A stretch of 64,000 bases of DNA from Juglans regia (GCF_001411555.2 NC_049904.1:28099370-28163369), one strand, 5' to 3'. Positions 23,001 through 34,914 are shown, counted from the stretch's first letter. Program-made: numbers and translations. Notes: generated by a model not told the origin, from the letters alone.

Positions 23001-24480
23001 TAGGTAACATTAAGTATCCTCTGCATAAGCTCAAATAAACATATACAACTTATGACACTGTTAAAATAATAAACAAAAGAGACATTAATTTGAGAGCAAC
23101 AAAGACAATTCTAGATTTCCATCTTCATCGAAATTACAAAGTATATTTCACCTCAAGTGAGATACTTTTCATTTATAAGAGGTCATGTGAAGATATTTGT
23201 TTACTCTCCAGGTTTCAAACCCTCAGGTACTTTTCAAAATTAAAGTAAGGATGACTTGTTAGCATCAAATGCTCTAATTGTAGGGCACAAGAGATTTTAG
23301 CAAATTACAAGGAAAAATAATCCCTCTATTATTACAAAAGTATAAAATGAGAATGAGGAAGACCCAATAATTGCCTTCTTCATCCAAGAGTAAATCCCAC
23401 ATTTGAACCTTCCATCTATCCTCACCGAGGTACAGATCCAAGTGTAGCACGGTAGACATTTGAACCACCAAAATGAATATAATTTAGAATCAAAATTAAA
23501 TCAACTACAAATAAAATGTTCACACAGGTATTTAGTGAGTAAAGTTTCAATATTTCTACATAACACAACACCCAATGCTCAAGGTACAATTAGAACTGAA
23601 ACAAAAATATCCAGGTGATTGAGTACCAGCCAAAGGTCTAGACACTATACCAACTATGACATTATAAATTAACCAGTTATATATACATAAAGTAATTAGG
23701 CCATGCTAAGATAGGTAAGAATAAAATGTTATTAATATGAGAAAAGGGTGTTACCTGCGCACACAAGAAGCATGAAAGAGATTCAGATCATGCCAAGAAA
23801 TATAAGTAACTTAACTCCTGTAAATCTCACAGATAATAGTTTTTAATAGAAATCCAAAAGGATAAACTATAAATCAGTTACACATCAAATAGGGTAATGA
23901 ACATGCCTAGCTATCCCACCATTGTATCTTTCCCATCTTTATCACTGAGTAGCAGTTCAACTGTTGGTGTGGCTCCACCATGTCGCAACACATGAGGATT
24001 TATTGTTTAAGAGGAATCCATCATATTCTTGTCCTATCCTTCTCTAGCTTTGTTGATCAATGATTACCCAGTAAAAAGCCCTAGTTTTGCGTCCATAAGA
24101 AATGAGATACAAGGAACCTCATCCATGGGCTCAAAAGACGGTACGATGTATTTTAGTAAATAGAGACCCACAGCCACCACCGCTGCTCCCTTTGGATACC
24201 CATGAAGATTAAGTAGATTTGGAACAACATCAACAAATTAAAACCTAGATAAAAAAGAAAACGGCATCTAACTAACGCTTGGAGAGAGAATAACCTTGGC
24301 AAGATTAATACAAAAGCACTATATTGGTACTCGGGGGTGGAAGCTGTCTGGCCACATCATTCTGGGTCTAGATGCTTGAAGAGCAGTGAATGAAATAGAA
24401 GAGGAAGACTTAGAAGAACATAAAAAAGAAGAAGATGATTTGGAAATAAGGGTTTGGAAATCTTACCTTGGGGAAGTTCG
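20041..24480. other. CACTA interior, no recognised gene
   Basis: AT-rich sequence with only short open frames. A segment of about 130 bp occurs twice in direct orientation (21475-21607 and 22661-22788; both start AGATGAAAACTGATTTTGAC), showing an internal duplication. I could not assign the interior to a captured gene. Confidence 0.6.
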
Positions 24481-24517
24481 AATATGTCGGGGTGAGTGGA
24501 AGGAGAGACGGAGAGGG

Positions 24518-25048
24518 CACTACAAGAAACAGGGCCTTTCCCGGCGTGGGTTGTGCTCGAGGTGAGGTGGCGGTGGCGTGGTGGGGTTGCGGGCGACGGA
24601 CTGTGCTTACCGGCGTGGGTTGTGCTCGAGAAGGAAGAGTTGGAGAGAGAGAAGGGGAGGGAGAGGGGGGCAAGGGGGAAGGGCTGGAGGGAAATGACAG
24701 GGGAACGAGCAGGTATTTCATTTTGATCAGCTTTTTTCGGCGTCTCCATATTGCCGCAAATTACCACTTTCACAATCGCAACGATTATTTAAGCGTCGCA
24801 AAAAAAATTTTAATATTCCCGCAAATTTTTCATTACAAAAATTGAAAAGTCACTGTAAATGACCAATTTTGTATTTGCAACGATTTTGTCCGTCATAAAA
24901 ATTATAAAAATCGCCACAAAAGACCATTTTCCAACATGATGTAAAAACCCGTGACGACGTGAAAAATTGTTGTAAATAGTGGTTGTTTGCGGCAATTTTA
25001 TTTGCAACAGACATAAAATCGCCATAAAAATCCTTATTTCTTGTAGTG
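24518..25048. repeat. Internal CACTA left-end copy; possible nested mini-CACTA
   Basis: A second left-type terminus, CACTACAAGAAACAGGGCC, lies at 24518 in the same orientation as the outer left end. It is followed by a GC-rich block with a direct repeat (GGCGTGGGTTGTGCTCGAG near 24542 and 24612) and by subterminal repeats to the shared right end. The bases before it (GGG) do not match the TGT after 25048. It is therefore better read as an internal terminus copy than as an independent insertion with an intact target duplication. Confidence 0.6.
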
Positions 25049-25052
25049 TGTC

Positions 25053-25743
25053 TAGGGGTGTAAACTCAAACCGAAAATCTGAAAAACCAGTCCGAACCGG
25101 ACCGTTTTTACCGATTTTGAACCGGTCCGGTCCGGAACTAGTTTTTAAAATGTAAAAACTGGTCCGGTTCCGATTCAGTTCTGGTTTTGGGATTTTTTGG
25201 ACCAGACCGAACCGGACCGGATCGGTTGATTAAAAAAAATAAAAATAATATTTTTATATATAAAGTTTATACAAAATATTTTAAATATATATTAAATATT
25301 AATATAAATCAGTTTTATATATAATGTATAATTATAAATTTATACATTAAATGTTAATTTATAATTTCATATGTATATATACATGTATATGAAATAATTT
25401 CATATTATAAATTATAAATTATTACATTAAATGTTAATAATAATATATAAGTTTATAAATAATCGTAATAGTCTAATATAGACTATAGATTATAGTTATA
25501 CTTATAATTAATACTAAAAGTTTTTTTTTTATAAACAAATTTTTAATGACAAATTGTGAAATTTACATTTTAAAAAAATCAGAAAACCAGACCGGACTAG
25601 ACTGGAAACCGGTAAAACCGGAAGTACCGGTTTAGGAGGGTAACCGGTGCGTAATTGGTTTTGAAAAATTCAAAACCGGTACATACCGGTTCGGTCTTAG
25701 ATTTTATTCAAAACCGGACCGGACCGCACCGGTTACACCCCCA
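25053..25743. mobile_element. hAT-type MITE, 691 bp
   Basis: Ends TAGGGGTGTAA and, inverted, TTACACCCCCA match with one difference. An exact 8-bp target duplication AGTGTGTC flanks it (25045-25052 and 25744-25751), diagnostic for the hAT class. Both subterminal regions are rich in CCGGACCGG-type motifs; the interior is AT-rich and non-coding. It landed precisely on the right edge of the CACTA element. Confidence 0.9.
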
Positions 25744-25751
25744 AGTGTGTC

Positions 25752-26800
25752 CCTTTTTTCATGCCTTAGGTTTTCTAGAAGGGAAATGATATATGTCTCG
25801 CTAGGGGCTACCTGCTCCCAATTTTTTATTTTTTTTATTTAATGATTAAGAATATATTTTTTAATAATATTATGATTTTTTTTATTTTTTTAAAATATTT
25901 AAAAATGTTAAAAAATACATATATGAAAAAAAGAACAATCCTAAGCATAAATTCATTTTCATGTTTTTTGGATAGCCATTGCCATGATTTTCTTTTTTAT
26001 TTTATATCGTTTTTTTAAAAGATAAGAGTGTCAGCTACAAAAAGATAATACAAGAAGAAATCTTATATAGAAATTGATTTTATCATAAAAGTAATTCTAT
26101 AATTTTATATGTCATATTAAAACATGTCAATTTATAAATTTATTTTTTATGAAATTTTTTTGTGACCAAAATATTTACCTTTTGTAAAATCTTCTAAGAT
26201 TAAAATTTGTCTTAAGTTATTAAACAATGTATTTTATCAGTTTTATAAAGGTGTTTGTGTCCGGTCATTATGTATGAAAAGTCTTCCAAACTCTCCAATA
26301 TTGTTCACACATGACATTTATCCATCCACCACTCAGTACGTCTGATTAATCCAAAAGTATTCCGAGTATGGAAATTGGAAAAAGTGAAATTCGGCAATCA
26401 TTCAAAGAAGGAAGTATAAAAAAGTAGCCAATTTCCAAAGAGAAAATGCTAAAACAACAACAACTACTTTACTATTTTTCTATCATCTTGGAATAAAATA
26501 ATATTTTTTAAAATATATATTTTAATTTTGATTTTGATTTAATGTATTTAAATTATATAAAAGTATTATTTTATTGGTAAATTGTAAATAAATGGTAGAG
26601 GAGTTGTTCGTTCATGATCATGATGTCTTTAGAAACTAGTATTTGCCGAGGAGAAATTAAGGATAGATATATTATTCTATGACAATTTGTTTACATTATA
26701 TATAATAAAATAATATTATTATATTCTAATAATATTTTATTTAATTTTTAATAAAATATTTCATTTCATCCAAACGTCATAACCAATCAAGGCCAGAAAA
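25752..26800. repeat. CRK far-upstream duplicon U2, right piece
   Basis: Collinear with about 40415-42000 upstream of CRK-III. Shared segments include GCCTTAGGTTTTCTAGAAG, AAGGTGTTTGTGTCCGGTCA, AATCCAAAAGTATTCCGAGT and AGTGAAATTCGGCAATCA. A MITE-like AT-rich block near 25777-25960 is peculiar to this copy. No gene seen. Confidence 0.8.
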
Positions 26801-26829
26801 ACAATAATATGAATGCAATGTGGTTACCC

Positions 26830-26905
26830 CAACCTACCGCACAAACCTATCGACATGCCCACCTAAAAACAAATGCCAAAATACAAAAAGGCTGATCAAC
26901 TTGCA
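26830..26905 (+). promoter_or_regulatory. Residual CRK-II promoter segment
   Basis: ACCGCACAAACCTATC and the following bases to CAAAAAGGCTGATCA match 49830-49898, directly upstream of CRK-III. After about 26905 the similarity stops, and from about 27068 it resumes with CRK-III intron 1 sequence (about 51517). The promoter-proximal DNA is therefore retained while exon 1 is gone. Confidence 0.6.
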
Positions 26906-27718
26906 TTTATTTTTCACAAATTAAAATTATTTTATAAAATATATTATAAAATGTGCGCGGTGTATCATGTATGATATTCTAAATTAATTTAAAGTCTCGT
27001 CTAAACATTATAAAGATTAATTTTTGTCTCTTTCCCGGGACTTTTAACCCAAGTAGTACTCCACTTGGAACGGGGAAAAATTGATAAAGTCGCTCAGTTT
27101 GAATTGTTGACTAGATTTGTTATTTTTAAACGAGACATTGACTGGACTAATTACCGACTTGCCCAGAACAGACTTGACCCTGTCATCAATCATGTGCATC
27201 ATTTTTCGATGATTTTTATTACTTATATCAACAAAAGAATTTGGCCAGTCCTTTTTTTTTCTTTACTCAATTTATTCTATATAACTTATAATATTTATAT
27301 TATTATTTCTCGATGAATTCTCTAATTCAATATTTTTCAAAAATTCATCAAATTTCGATTTGTACTTGTTCATTTTTTTCAAATCCCAATACACAACATA
27401 CTTTAATTAAACAAAATAATAAAAATTTCAACTCAAATTATTCATTTTAACAAAAATCAATATCAATTATATTTCCATTTAAAAAAAATCTAAAAACTTA
27501 CATAATTTTTAATTACAAAGCATGCCTTTTCTCTCTTCATTTCATCTGCTTCTATCATGATATCCTTCATCACCCTGCATGCACCTAGTCCAGACGCCCC
27601 CCGAGGAGGAGCACAGCTTCTTACATTCCAAAACTATATTCTTTGTAATTAATGTTTGTTTTCACAATTCAGCCTCGGAATCATTGATTCAGAACTGATC
27701 GAATTCTGCTTTCTGCAG

Positions 27719-29576
27719 GAAAGGAGAGTAACTCTTCTCGAACTATCATTATAGTCATGGCGGCTGTTGTTTCCGCTGTGTTAATCTTCTGCATCTGCAC
27801 CTGTATCTTTCTAAGGATGAGGAAGCAATGGAAGAAAGTTGAAAGTAAGTTGAAAGTTGGTTCGTTGTTTCCTAACTGTTAAGGATTTGGTTTATCTTAA
27901 ATATGGAAATCATAAGAAAACTGAGACACTGAGGAAACTCAGACATGTTTCACTTTTTGGCATATATATGCTGGTTTAGTTCTAGGCATGCAGTACTGCT
28001 GGCAAGAACAAGAATGACATCAAATTCTCTGTTGTAACGATGAATGACGCTGATGTTTTATGCACATAAATTGCTCACTGATCTTTAAGCTATGGACTTA
28101 TCTTTGCATAGTGGATGAAATTAACAGCGGCGCTGAATCCTTGCAATTCGACTTCAGCATGATTAGAGTTGCTACAAACAACTTTTCTGATGTAAACAAA
28201 CTTGGGCAAGGTGGATTCGGTACTGTTTACAAGGTAATTCATGAACAATATGATCATATGATACACTTGCTATGTCATGAATTATATGTAACTTGAATTA
28301 CTGGAGGACAGACAGGGGTCATTTGACAGGAATACATCTCTATTCAGGGAAAGTTTCCAAATGAACAAGAAATAGCTGTGAAAAGGCTTTCTAGGAGTTC
28401 GGAACAAGGTGATCAAGAATTTAAGAAGGAGATCTTATTAGTTGCCAAGCTTCAGCACAGGAATTTAGTAAGGCTCCTAGGTTTTTGCTTTGAAGGAAAT
28501 GAAAGGCTTCTTGTCTATGAGTTTATGCCGAATGCAAGCCTTGACCACTTCATATTTGGTACGATTACTTTTTTTCAAGTTGCATGTATGTTCCAACACA
28601 CTTGTATATATATTTGTCCTATAACCCCATATATGTGCTTAATTGAATGTGTAGATCCAAGCAAGCGTTTACATTTGGATTGGACAATTCGATACAAAAT
28701 TATAGTTGGCATTGCTCGAGGGCTTCAATATCTTCACGAAGATTCTCAATTTCGCATTATTCATCGTGATCTCAAAACTAGTAATGTTTTGTTAGATGAA
28801 GAGATGAACCCAAAAATTTCAGATTTCGGAATGGCAAGATTGTTTACACTAGATCAAACTCAGGCTAATACAAGGAGAATTGTCGGGACCTAGTAAGTAT
28901 ATATGCTAATATCTTGTAAATATTTATGTCCCTTATAAATTAATAAAAGGATCATTTATGAAGATTTTCAATCAATATCAACATTACTGATGTATATACG
29001 TCCTCATGCAGTGGATATATGGCTCCGGAGTATGCAATGCACGGACACTTTTCATTGAAGTCCGATGTCTTTAGCTATGGCGTGTTAGTTTTGGAGATGG
29101 TGTGTGGGCGAAAGAACAATTATTTCCAAAATGGGGAGAATATGGAGAATCTTCTTAGCCATGTAAGTGCTACAATGTATTTTTTTTTTTAAGTATATTT
29201 CCCTTTTTGCAATAAACCGATTTTCTCTGTAATATATATTGTCTCTGCCTCTGTAATATCATATATCTTACAGGCATGGAAAAACTGGAGAGAAGGAACA
29301 GCTTCAAATCTTATAGATTCAACATTGAGGGTTGGTTCAACGACCGAAATAATGCAATGCATCCACATAGGATTGCTATGTGTTCAAGAGAACATAGCTG
29401 AGAGACCAACAATGGCTTCAGTCCTCCTAATGCTTAACAGTTACTCTATGGCTATGTCCGTACCCTCACGACCTGCATTCTTAATGCACAGCATCGTTGA
29501 ATCAGACATGTCGTCAGGCCAATCATTCCAAGCTTCAGAAAATGAGGCTTCAATGACTGATCCATATCCTCGCTAA
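27719..29576 (+). CDS. CRK-II: CRK lacking its ectodomain exon; membrane and kinase exons intact
   Basis: The exons are 27719-27844 (membrane span), 28112-28233, 28348-28558, 28655-28892, 29012-29162 and 29274-29576, all with GT-AG introns. All but the first match CRK-III in length. The kinase is complete: [10 protein letters not shown] loop, AVKRL lysine, [20 protein letters not shown] catalytic loop, [14 protein letters not shown], and a C-tail ending MTDPYPR. No signal peptide or DUF26 exon exists between the residual promoter and 27719. An in-frame ATG at 27757 inside the membrane exon (GTG in CRK-III) could start a 370-residue membrane-anchored kinase that might act in signalling without ligand binding. 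Alternatively it is an unexpressed 5'-truncated duplicate. The exons carry no stops or frameshifts. Confidence 0.8.
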
Positions 29577-29962
29577 TCCTTGATCGATCATGCCTTAGGA
29601 AAAGAAGATCAATCAATATTTGTTCATTTGTAGCTTGTAGTTATTTGCTACATACATTCGTATAGGCTTAATTGAGACGTACGTACATATGTCAAATGAG
29701 AGATGTAGATCGAGGCACCTCTGTCGAAGCTTCAGCAGATGCATGAGGACTCACTTATTGTTTTCTAGCTATCCTCGTTGGTATTTTACAAGAGTTGTAA
29801 TTTAGAGCACAACTGAGATATTTGATACTTCTATGATATTACAGATGATTCGATCTAGATATTTGATATTTCAAAAAAGGCACCTGCACCACGATCAAGA
29901 GTGGTTGTGACCTTTAATTGCATGGTTACAAGCGCGTAAACATAGTTCGATCGATCAATGCA
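29577..29962. repeat. CRK 3'-flank duplicon D2, left piece
   Basis: Matches the sequence after CRK-III (54148-54530) and, from about 29865, copy D0 (2030 onward). It is split by Copia-2 and resumes at 34915. It includes the presumed CRK-II 3' UTR. Confidence 0.85.
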
Positions 29963-30342
29963 TATTAAGGCATCTCCTTCTTCCCTGTCTGTTGCCGCAC
30001 TGAGCATTGCCCCTCACTCACTATAGCAGACCTATGCGCACAGCCCAGATGTGCCCCTCACTCACTGCAGTCTCACACAGCAGACCTATGCGCACAACAC
30101 AGCCAAGATGCCAAAGGAATAATATGTTGAAACAAACTGTACTCTCCATAGGGATAGCTGTCATTACATAAATGGTGAATGAATCAAAAGTTGTTATTTG
30201 TAACTATTATAAAAGGGCTACTGTAGTAACCATTGTAAGTTAGACAGAAAATACAAGGAGAATTCGAAACTATTGTCTAACTCTATTTTGAGCATATTCT
30301 CAAACACCTCTTCTCCATATTTGCATATCAGTTTTCTCAATA
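29963..30342 (+). repeat. 5' LTR of Copia-2
   Basis: 380 bp, starts TATTAAGGCATCTCC and ends CTCAATA. TATAAAAG at 30208-30215 is a likely core promoter. It is longer than the 3' LTR because a block of about 45-55 bp (starting GCCCCTCACTCACT at 30009 and again at 30053) is tandemly duplicated. Confidence 0.92.
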
Positions 30343-30356
30343 TGGTATCTAGAGCC
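30343..30356 (+). other. Primer-binding site of Copia-2 (initiator Met tRNA type)
   Basis: TGGTATCTAGAGCC directly follows the 5' LTR and resembles the usual plant Copia site TGGTATCAGAGC, complementary to the initiator methionine tRNA. Confidence 0.8.
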
Positions 30357-30357
30357 T

Positions 30358-33300
30358 GTGACTAGAGTCTTCTACGAATACAAGGCAACATCAGAAAAAA
30401 ATTCCCACCCACCCTTACTCATCTCCTCTACCACACAGTTTGAAAATATTAAACTTACTATTGAAAATTTCTTGCTCTGGAAAGCACAAATTGTTCCCTT
30501 CTTGAAAGGTCATCAACTATACGGATATGTTGATGGTTCCATTCCCTCTCCTATAGCCTTTATTGATGGAAACCCGAATCCTGAGCACAACAAGTGGGTC
30601 TTACAAGACCAGTTGCTCATCTCCATTCTCAATTCTTCCCTTTCAGACTTGGTCCTTGCCCAGGTTCTAGATTGTAGCACGTCCCATGAAGTCTAGACTA
30701 CCCTTCAAAACTTGTTCTCAACCAAATCTAATGCCCATGTGTTTCATGCATAATACCAACTTGCAACTCTGCGTAAAGGATCTGAATTCATTACCGACTA
30801 CTACAATAAAACCAAATCTCTTTTCTCCTCTTTAGGTGCTGTGGGCCATACTTTTATTGATCAAGAATTCTCAATTTATTTACTCACTGGCCTTGGGACA
30901 GAATATGAGTCTCTAGTCACTTCCCTAAACACTCGTTCAGACCCTCTCTCACTCCACCAAATTTACAGTTTCTTGCTTAATCATGAATCCCGTATGACTC
31001 ATCAAACTAAGGCCTTGCTTTCGAGTCCTCAATTTTCAGCTAATGTTACCACTTCAAAATCTTCTCCAGGTACTCAAGTCTTTGAATTGAGGCCGCAACT
31101 CTCCATTTCGTGGTGGTCGCCCTGGCCGTGGTGGTCGCAATCATTTTACAAGTGGTCACAACTCTGCTACTTCCTCTAATTACTTTCAGAATCGACCTGA
31201 TATGCGTCCTCACTGCCAAGTCTGCAACAAAGCAGGGCACACAACCCTTAAATTCTATTATAGATTCGACCATGAGTATCAGGCCTATGCACCCTTTTCC
31301 CTCACGGCAAACTTCACAGTATTACCCCCTCATGTCTCGGCATCCAACTCGTTCCCTGACTCTACTACAACCTACCACTTCACTGCAGACTTAGCATCTC
31401 TGAATCTAAATTCCACATCATACCAAGGCTCCGACCAAGTGAGCATCGGGGATGACTCCACCTTACCCATCCAACACACTAGATATGCTCAACTAATTTC
31501 CTCCACTGGCAAATTCCTTCTCCATAATCTTCTTCATGTCCCTTCAATTTGTAGGCACTTACTTTCAGTTCGGCAGTTTTGCGTTGATAATCATGTGTAT
31601 TTCGAATTTCATGATCATTTTTTTCTTGTGAAGGATTCGGTGCTACCCAGACGGTTCTACTCAAGGGACTCGTTGAAGATGGGCTTTATGCACTCCACCA
31701 CCACTGCACCTCAACCATCCCATTCTTCTTCTCCAAAAGCTCTTCTAGGTTCTCGTACTTAAGCAAACAAGTGGCACGAGAGGCTGGGTGATCCTTCAAT
31801 CCGTGTCACCAGCCTTACTCTTCAATGGCTCATGCTTCCTACCACATCTACTCGTGAACCATCCTTTTGTCCAGATTGCACAACAGCAAAAGCCCATGCG
31901 CTTCCTCATCCTATCTCCCCAACTACATCCCCTGAGCCTTTTAATTTAATTTTTGCAGATGTATGGGGGCCTGCCCCGCTTTTATCTAGTAACTCATGTC
32001 ATTTTTATTTGTCTATTTTGGATGATCATTCCAAATATCTTTAGTTTTTTCCAATGCAATCCAAGTCTGATGTGTTTTCTGTCATTCTTGCCTTTCTACA
32101 ATATGTGAGTAATAGTTTTTCAAAAAAAAAAAATCATATCCTTTCAAATGGATTGGGGAGGAGAGTTTTGTTATCTGCAACCCATTTTTCAATCTCGAGG
32201 CATTATTCATCGCATTACATACCCCTATTCTCATCAACAAAATAGAAGCATTGAGAGACGTAACCGTAATATTGTAGAGACAAGACTCTTTTTGCTCTCT
32301 CATGCATCCATGTCACAAAAATTTTGGGCCGAAGCATTTCAAACGGCCACCTTTCTAATTAATTGAATGATCACTCCTCTTCTAAACAATAAATCTCTGT
32401 ACAAAGTCTTAATGGGCCATCCCCCAGACTATCTTTTTCTTCAGGTTTTTGGATCTTCTTCTTGGCCCAATTTAAGGCCCTTTAACCATCACAAACTTGA
32501 TTTTAGATCCAAAATGTGTGTGTTCATGGGCTATAGCCCATATCACAAGGGCTAATTTTGTCTCCACATTCCTTCTGGCCAAACATACACCTCATGGGAC
32601 GTTGTTTTTAATGAAACTTTATTTCTCATTGCTGCTCAGACCAATCCAAACACTTCGGCCCCTAATTCTTCAAGGCAAATTGTTCAGCCCTTCATACCCA
32701 TTCACGTGACTCCAACTCCTCATTTAGATCTCCCTTCTCCATCTCAATCCGTGGGCCTCTCTTCTCCATCACCCATCTCTTCGGCCTAGAGTCCATCATC
32801 AGCGTTAAACACTTCACCTTCCACTTCAAACCCTAGTCTTATCCTATCTCCAGCCGCCAACTCGTCTCCCCTAAACTATAGCTGTCCCTCAGATTCTTCC
32901 TCTTCTCTAAACACCCAATAGACCTCTACTTCTCTTTAGCCTCCCATACCACTTCCTCCTCACCCCATGACTACCCATTCTCAAGCCCTTATATACTGTC
33001 CCAAACAATGCACAGATGGTACCATTCTCTGGCCTCCTCCTGGCCCTCTTTGTCCCTCATGACAACTATACCATCTCCTACTCCTGAAGAATCATCTTCA
33101 TTTTTCGAAGCCTCAAAAAACCTAGAGTGGAGATCTGCTATGCAGTTCGAGTTTCATGCTTTTCTTCAAAATAAAACATGGGATTTGGTTCCTTTTACCT
33201 CCGACCTTAATGTGTTAGGTTCCAAATGGGTATTGAAGACCAAAAGGCACACTGATGGAACCTTGGAACGCTGTAAAGCACTACTCGTTGCCAAGGGTTT

Positions 33301-34560
33301 TCATTAGCAGCCTGGGGTCGATTTTTTTGAAACTTTTAGCCTGTAGTCAAATCGATAACCATCCGTGTCCTTCTTGCTCTTGTAATGATTTCCAAATGGC
33401 TCATTCATCAATAGGATGTGCAGAATGCCTTCTTACACGGGGATCTTAAGGAGGCTGTCTTCATACAACAATTGTCGGGTTTCATCAATCTTGATCATCC
33501 TACACATATCTGTAAGCTAAAAAAGTCTCTCTATGATTTAAAATAGGCCCCTTGGGTCTGGTTTGCTAAACAAACTGAGAAATTACTTCATTTAGGTTTT
33601 CACGCATCTCGTTCAGATAATTCCTTGCTTATATTGCATACTAACTCTGATTGTGTTTACATTTTAGTCTATGTGGATGACATAATTGTTACTGGGTGTA
33701 ATTCCAAGCTTATTTTAGACTTTATTGCATCATTGAGCACTTATTTCCATGTTAAAGACTTGGGTTTATTGCACTATTTTTTGGGTGTCGAAGTTACAAG
33801 GGTCTCTTCTGGTCTATTTCTTTCACAGTCCAAATATATAGCTGATCTATTGTCTCGAACAAACATGCACAAATGTAAAGTTGTGTCCACTCCCATGTCC
33901 ACTTCTGCAGATCCCCAACTTTATCAAAGTGTTATAGGAAGCCTTCAGTACTTAGCATTTACTCGTCCTAATTTGTCTTATGTTGTAAACAAGGTCTGGC
34001 AGTACTTGTACTGCCTTAGAAACTCCCACTGGCAGGCCGTGAAAAGAATCTTGCATTATCTTCGAAATACTTAGCATTTAGGATTATTTTTGTCTCAATC
34101 TTCTTCATCTAAACTTTCTACTTTCTCTGATGCTGACTGGACCGGATGCCGAGATGATCGAAAATCCACTAGGGGATTTTATGTATACCTTGGGGCTAAT
34201 TTGGTTTCTTGGGGTCAATGAAGCAAGCTACCATTGCTCGATCCTCCACTGAAGCTGAGTATAAGTCTGTAGCCAACACAACATGCAAGGTTATTTGGAT
34301 TCAGTCTTTATTGAAAGAACTTGGCATTTTTATTTATGATTCTCCTACTTTGTGGTGTGATAACTTAGGAGTAACCTACTTGTCAGTCAATCCTGTAGTT
34401 CATGCTCGTACCAAACATGTGGAGCTTGATTATCACTTTGTCCGTGAACGGGTTGCAGCCAAGACACTTCAAGTCTCATTTCTGTCCAGCAAAGATCAAC
34501 TTGCTGACATACTAAGCCTCTCTCTGCCAACAGATTTCTACAATTACGATCAAGCCTCAC
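30358..34560 (+). pseudogene. Copia-2 gag-pol, decayed
   Basis: In order it shows several modules. The gag (30358-31080, FLLWKAQIVPFLKGHQLYGY) is followed by a zinc knuckle near 31205 (CQVCNKAGH) whose last Cys position is Phe. A pre-integrase and integrase region follows (31770-32550: FCPDCTTAKAHALPH, FADVWGPAP, LDDHSK). Reverse transcriptase spans 33100-34074 (LGSKWVLKTKRHTDGTLERC and the catalytic YVDDIIVTG near 33670). RNase H (34081-34560) has SDADWTGCRDDRKSTRGF and [15 protein letters not shown]. Stops occur near 30694, 31760, 32042, 32365, 33305 and 34072, with frame changes near 31080 and 32130. Each module is recognisable, so the call is firm; no intact product is possible. Confidence 0.9.
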
Positions 34561-34593
34561 ACTTGCCAATGTGCCGCTTGAATCGCCGGAGGG

Positions 34594-34914
34594 TATTAAG
34601 GCATCTCCTTCTTCCTTGTCTGTTGCCGCACTGAGCACTGCCCCTTACCCACTACAACATACCTATGCACACAGCCAACATGTCAGAGGAATGATATGTT
34701 GTAACAAACTGTACTCTCCATATGGAGAGCTGTCATTACATAAATGGTGAAGGAATAAAAAATTGTTATTTGTAACTATTATAAAAAGGCTATTGTAGTA
34801 ACCATTGTAATTAAGACAGAAAATACAAGGGGAATTTGAAACTATTGTCTGACTCTGTTTTGAGCATATTCTTAAACACCTATTCTCCATCTTTGCATAT
34901 TTTTTTTCTCAATA
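34594..34914 (+). repeat. 3' LTR of Copia-2
   Basis: 321 bp, preceded by a short purine-rich CGCCGGAGGG tract. It starts TATTAAGGCATCTCC and ends CTCAATA. It differs from the 5' LTR by scattered substitutions and lacks the internal tandem duplication, so the insertion is not very recent. Confidence 0.92.

Larger units (their letters stand above)
19368..25048. mobile_element. Non-autonomous CACTA (En/Spm) element, 5.7 kb
   Basis: The left end is CACTACAAGAAATAGGGCC; the right end is the inverse, ATTTCTTGTAGTG. A 3-bp target duplication, TGT, flanks it (19365-19367 and 25049-25051). The paralogous sequence upstream of CRK-III (about 40400-40425) runs straight through the insertion point with a single TGT, confirming both ends. 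Subterminal arrays of TCGCTGCAAA-like repeats lie at both ends (about 19400-19830 and 24725-25020), the binding-site pattern of CACTA transposases. I see no transposase or other credible gene across 20000-24480, so mobility would need a helper. Confidence 0.88.
29963..34914 (+). mobile_element. Copia-2: Ty1/Copia element with both LTRs
   Basis: 5' LTR 29963-30342, 3' LTR 34594-34914, target duplication ATGCA (29958-29962 and 34915-34919). The undisturbed site is visible in copy D0 near 2122-2145 (GATCAATGCATGTTAACGTAG). LTR ends are TATT...AATA instead of TG...CA. The gag-pol region between is collinear but full of stops, so the copy depends on others for movement. Confidence 0.93.

Noticed and set aside
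24357..24845. Overlapping open frames on both strands (Arg/Gly-rich and Ser/Pro-rich)
   Set aside because: They run through a GC-rich block and a CACTA terminus with direct repeats; low complexity and no domain.
27065..27316. Possible replacement first exon for CRK-II
   Set aside because: The 83-codon frame lies in sequence shared with CRK-III intron 1 and has no signal peptide or donor leading to 27719.
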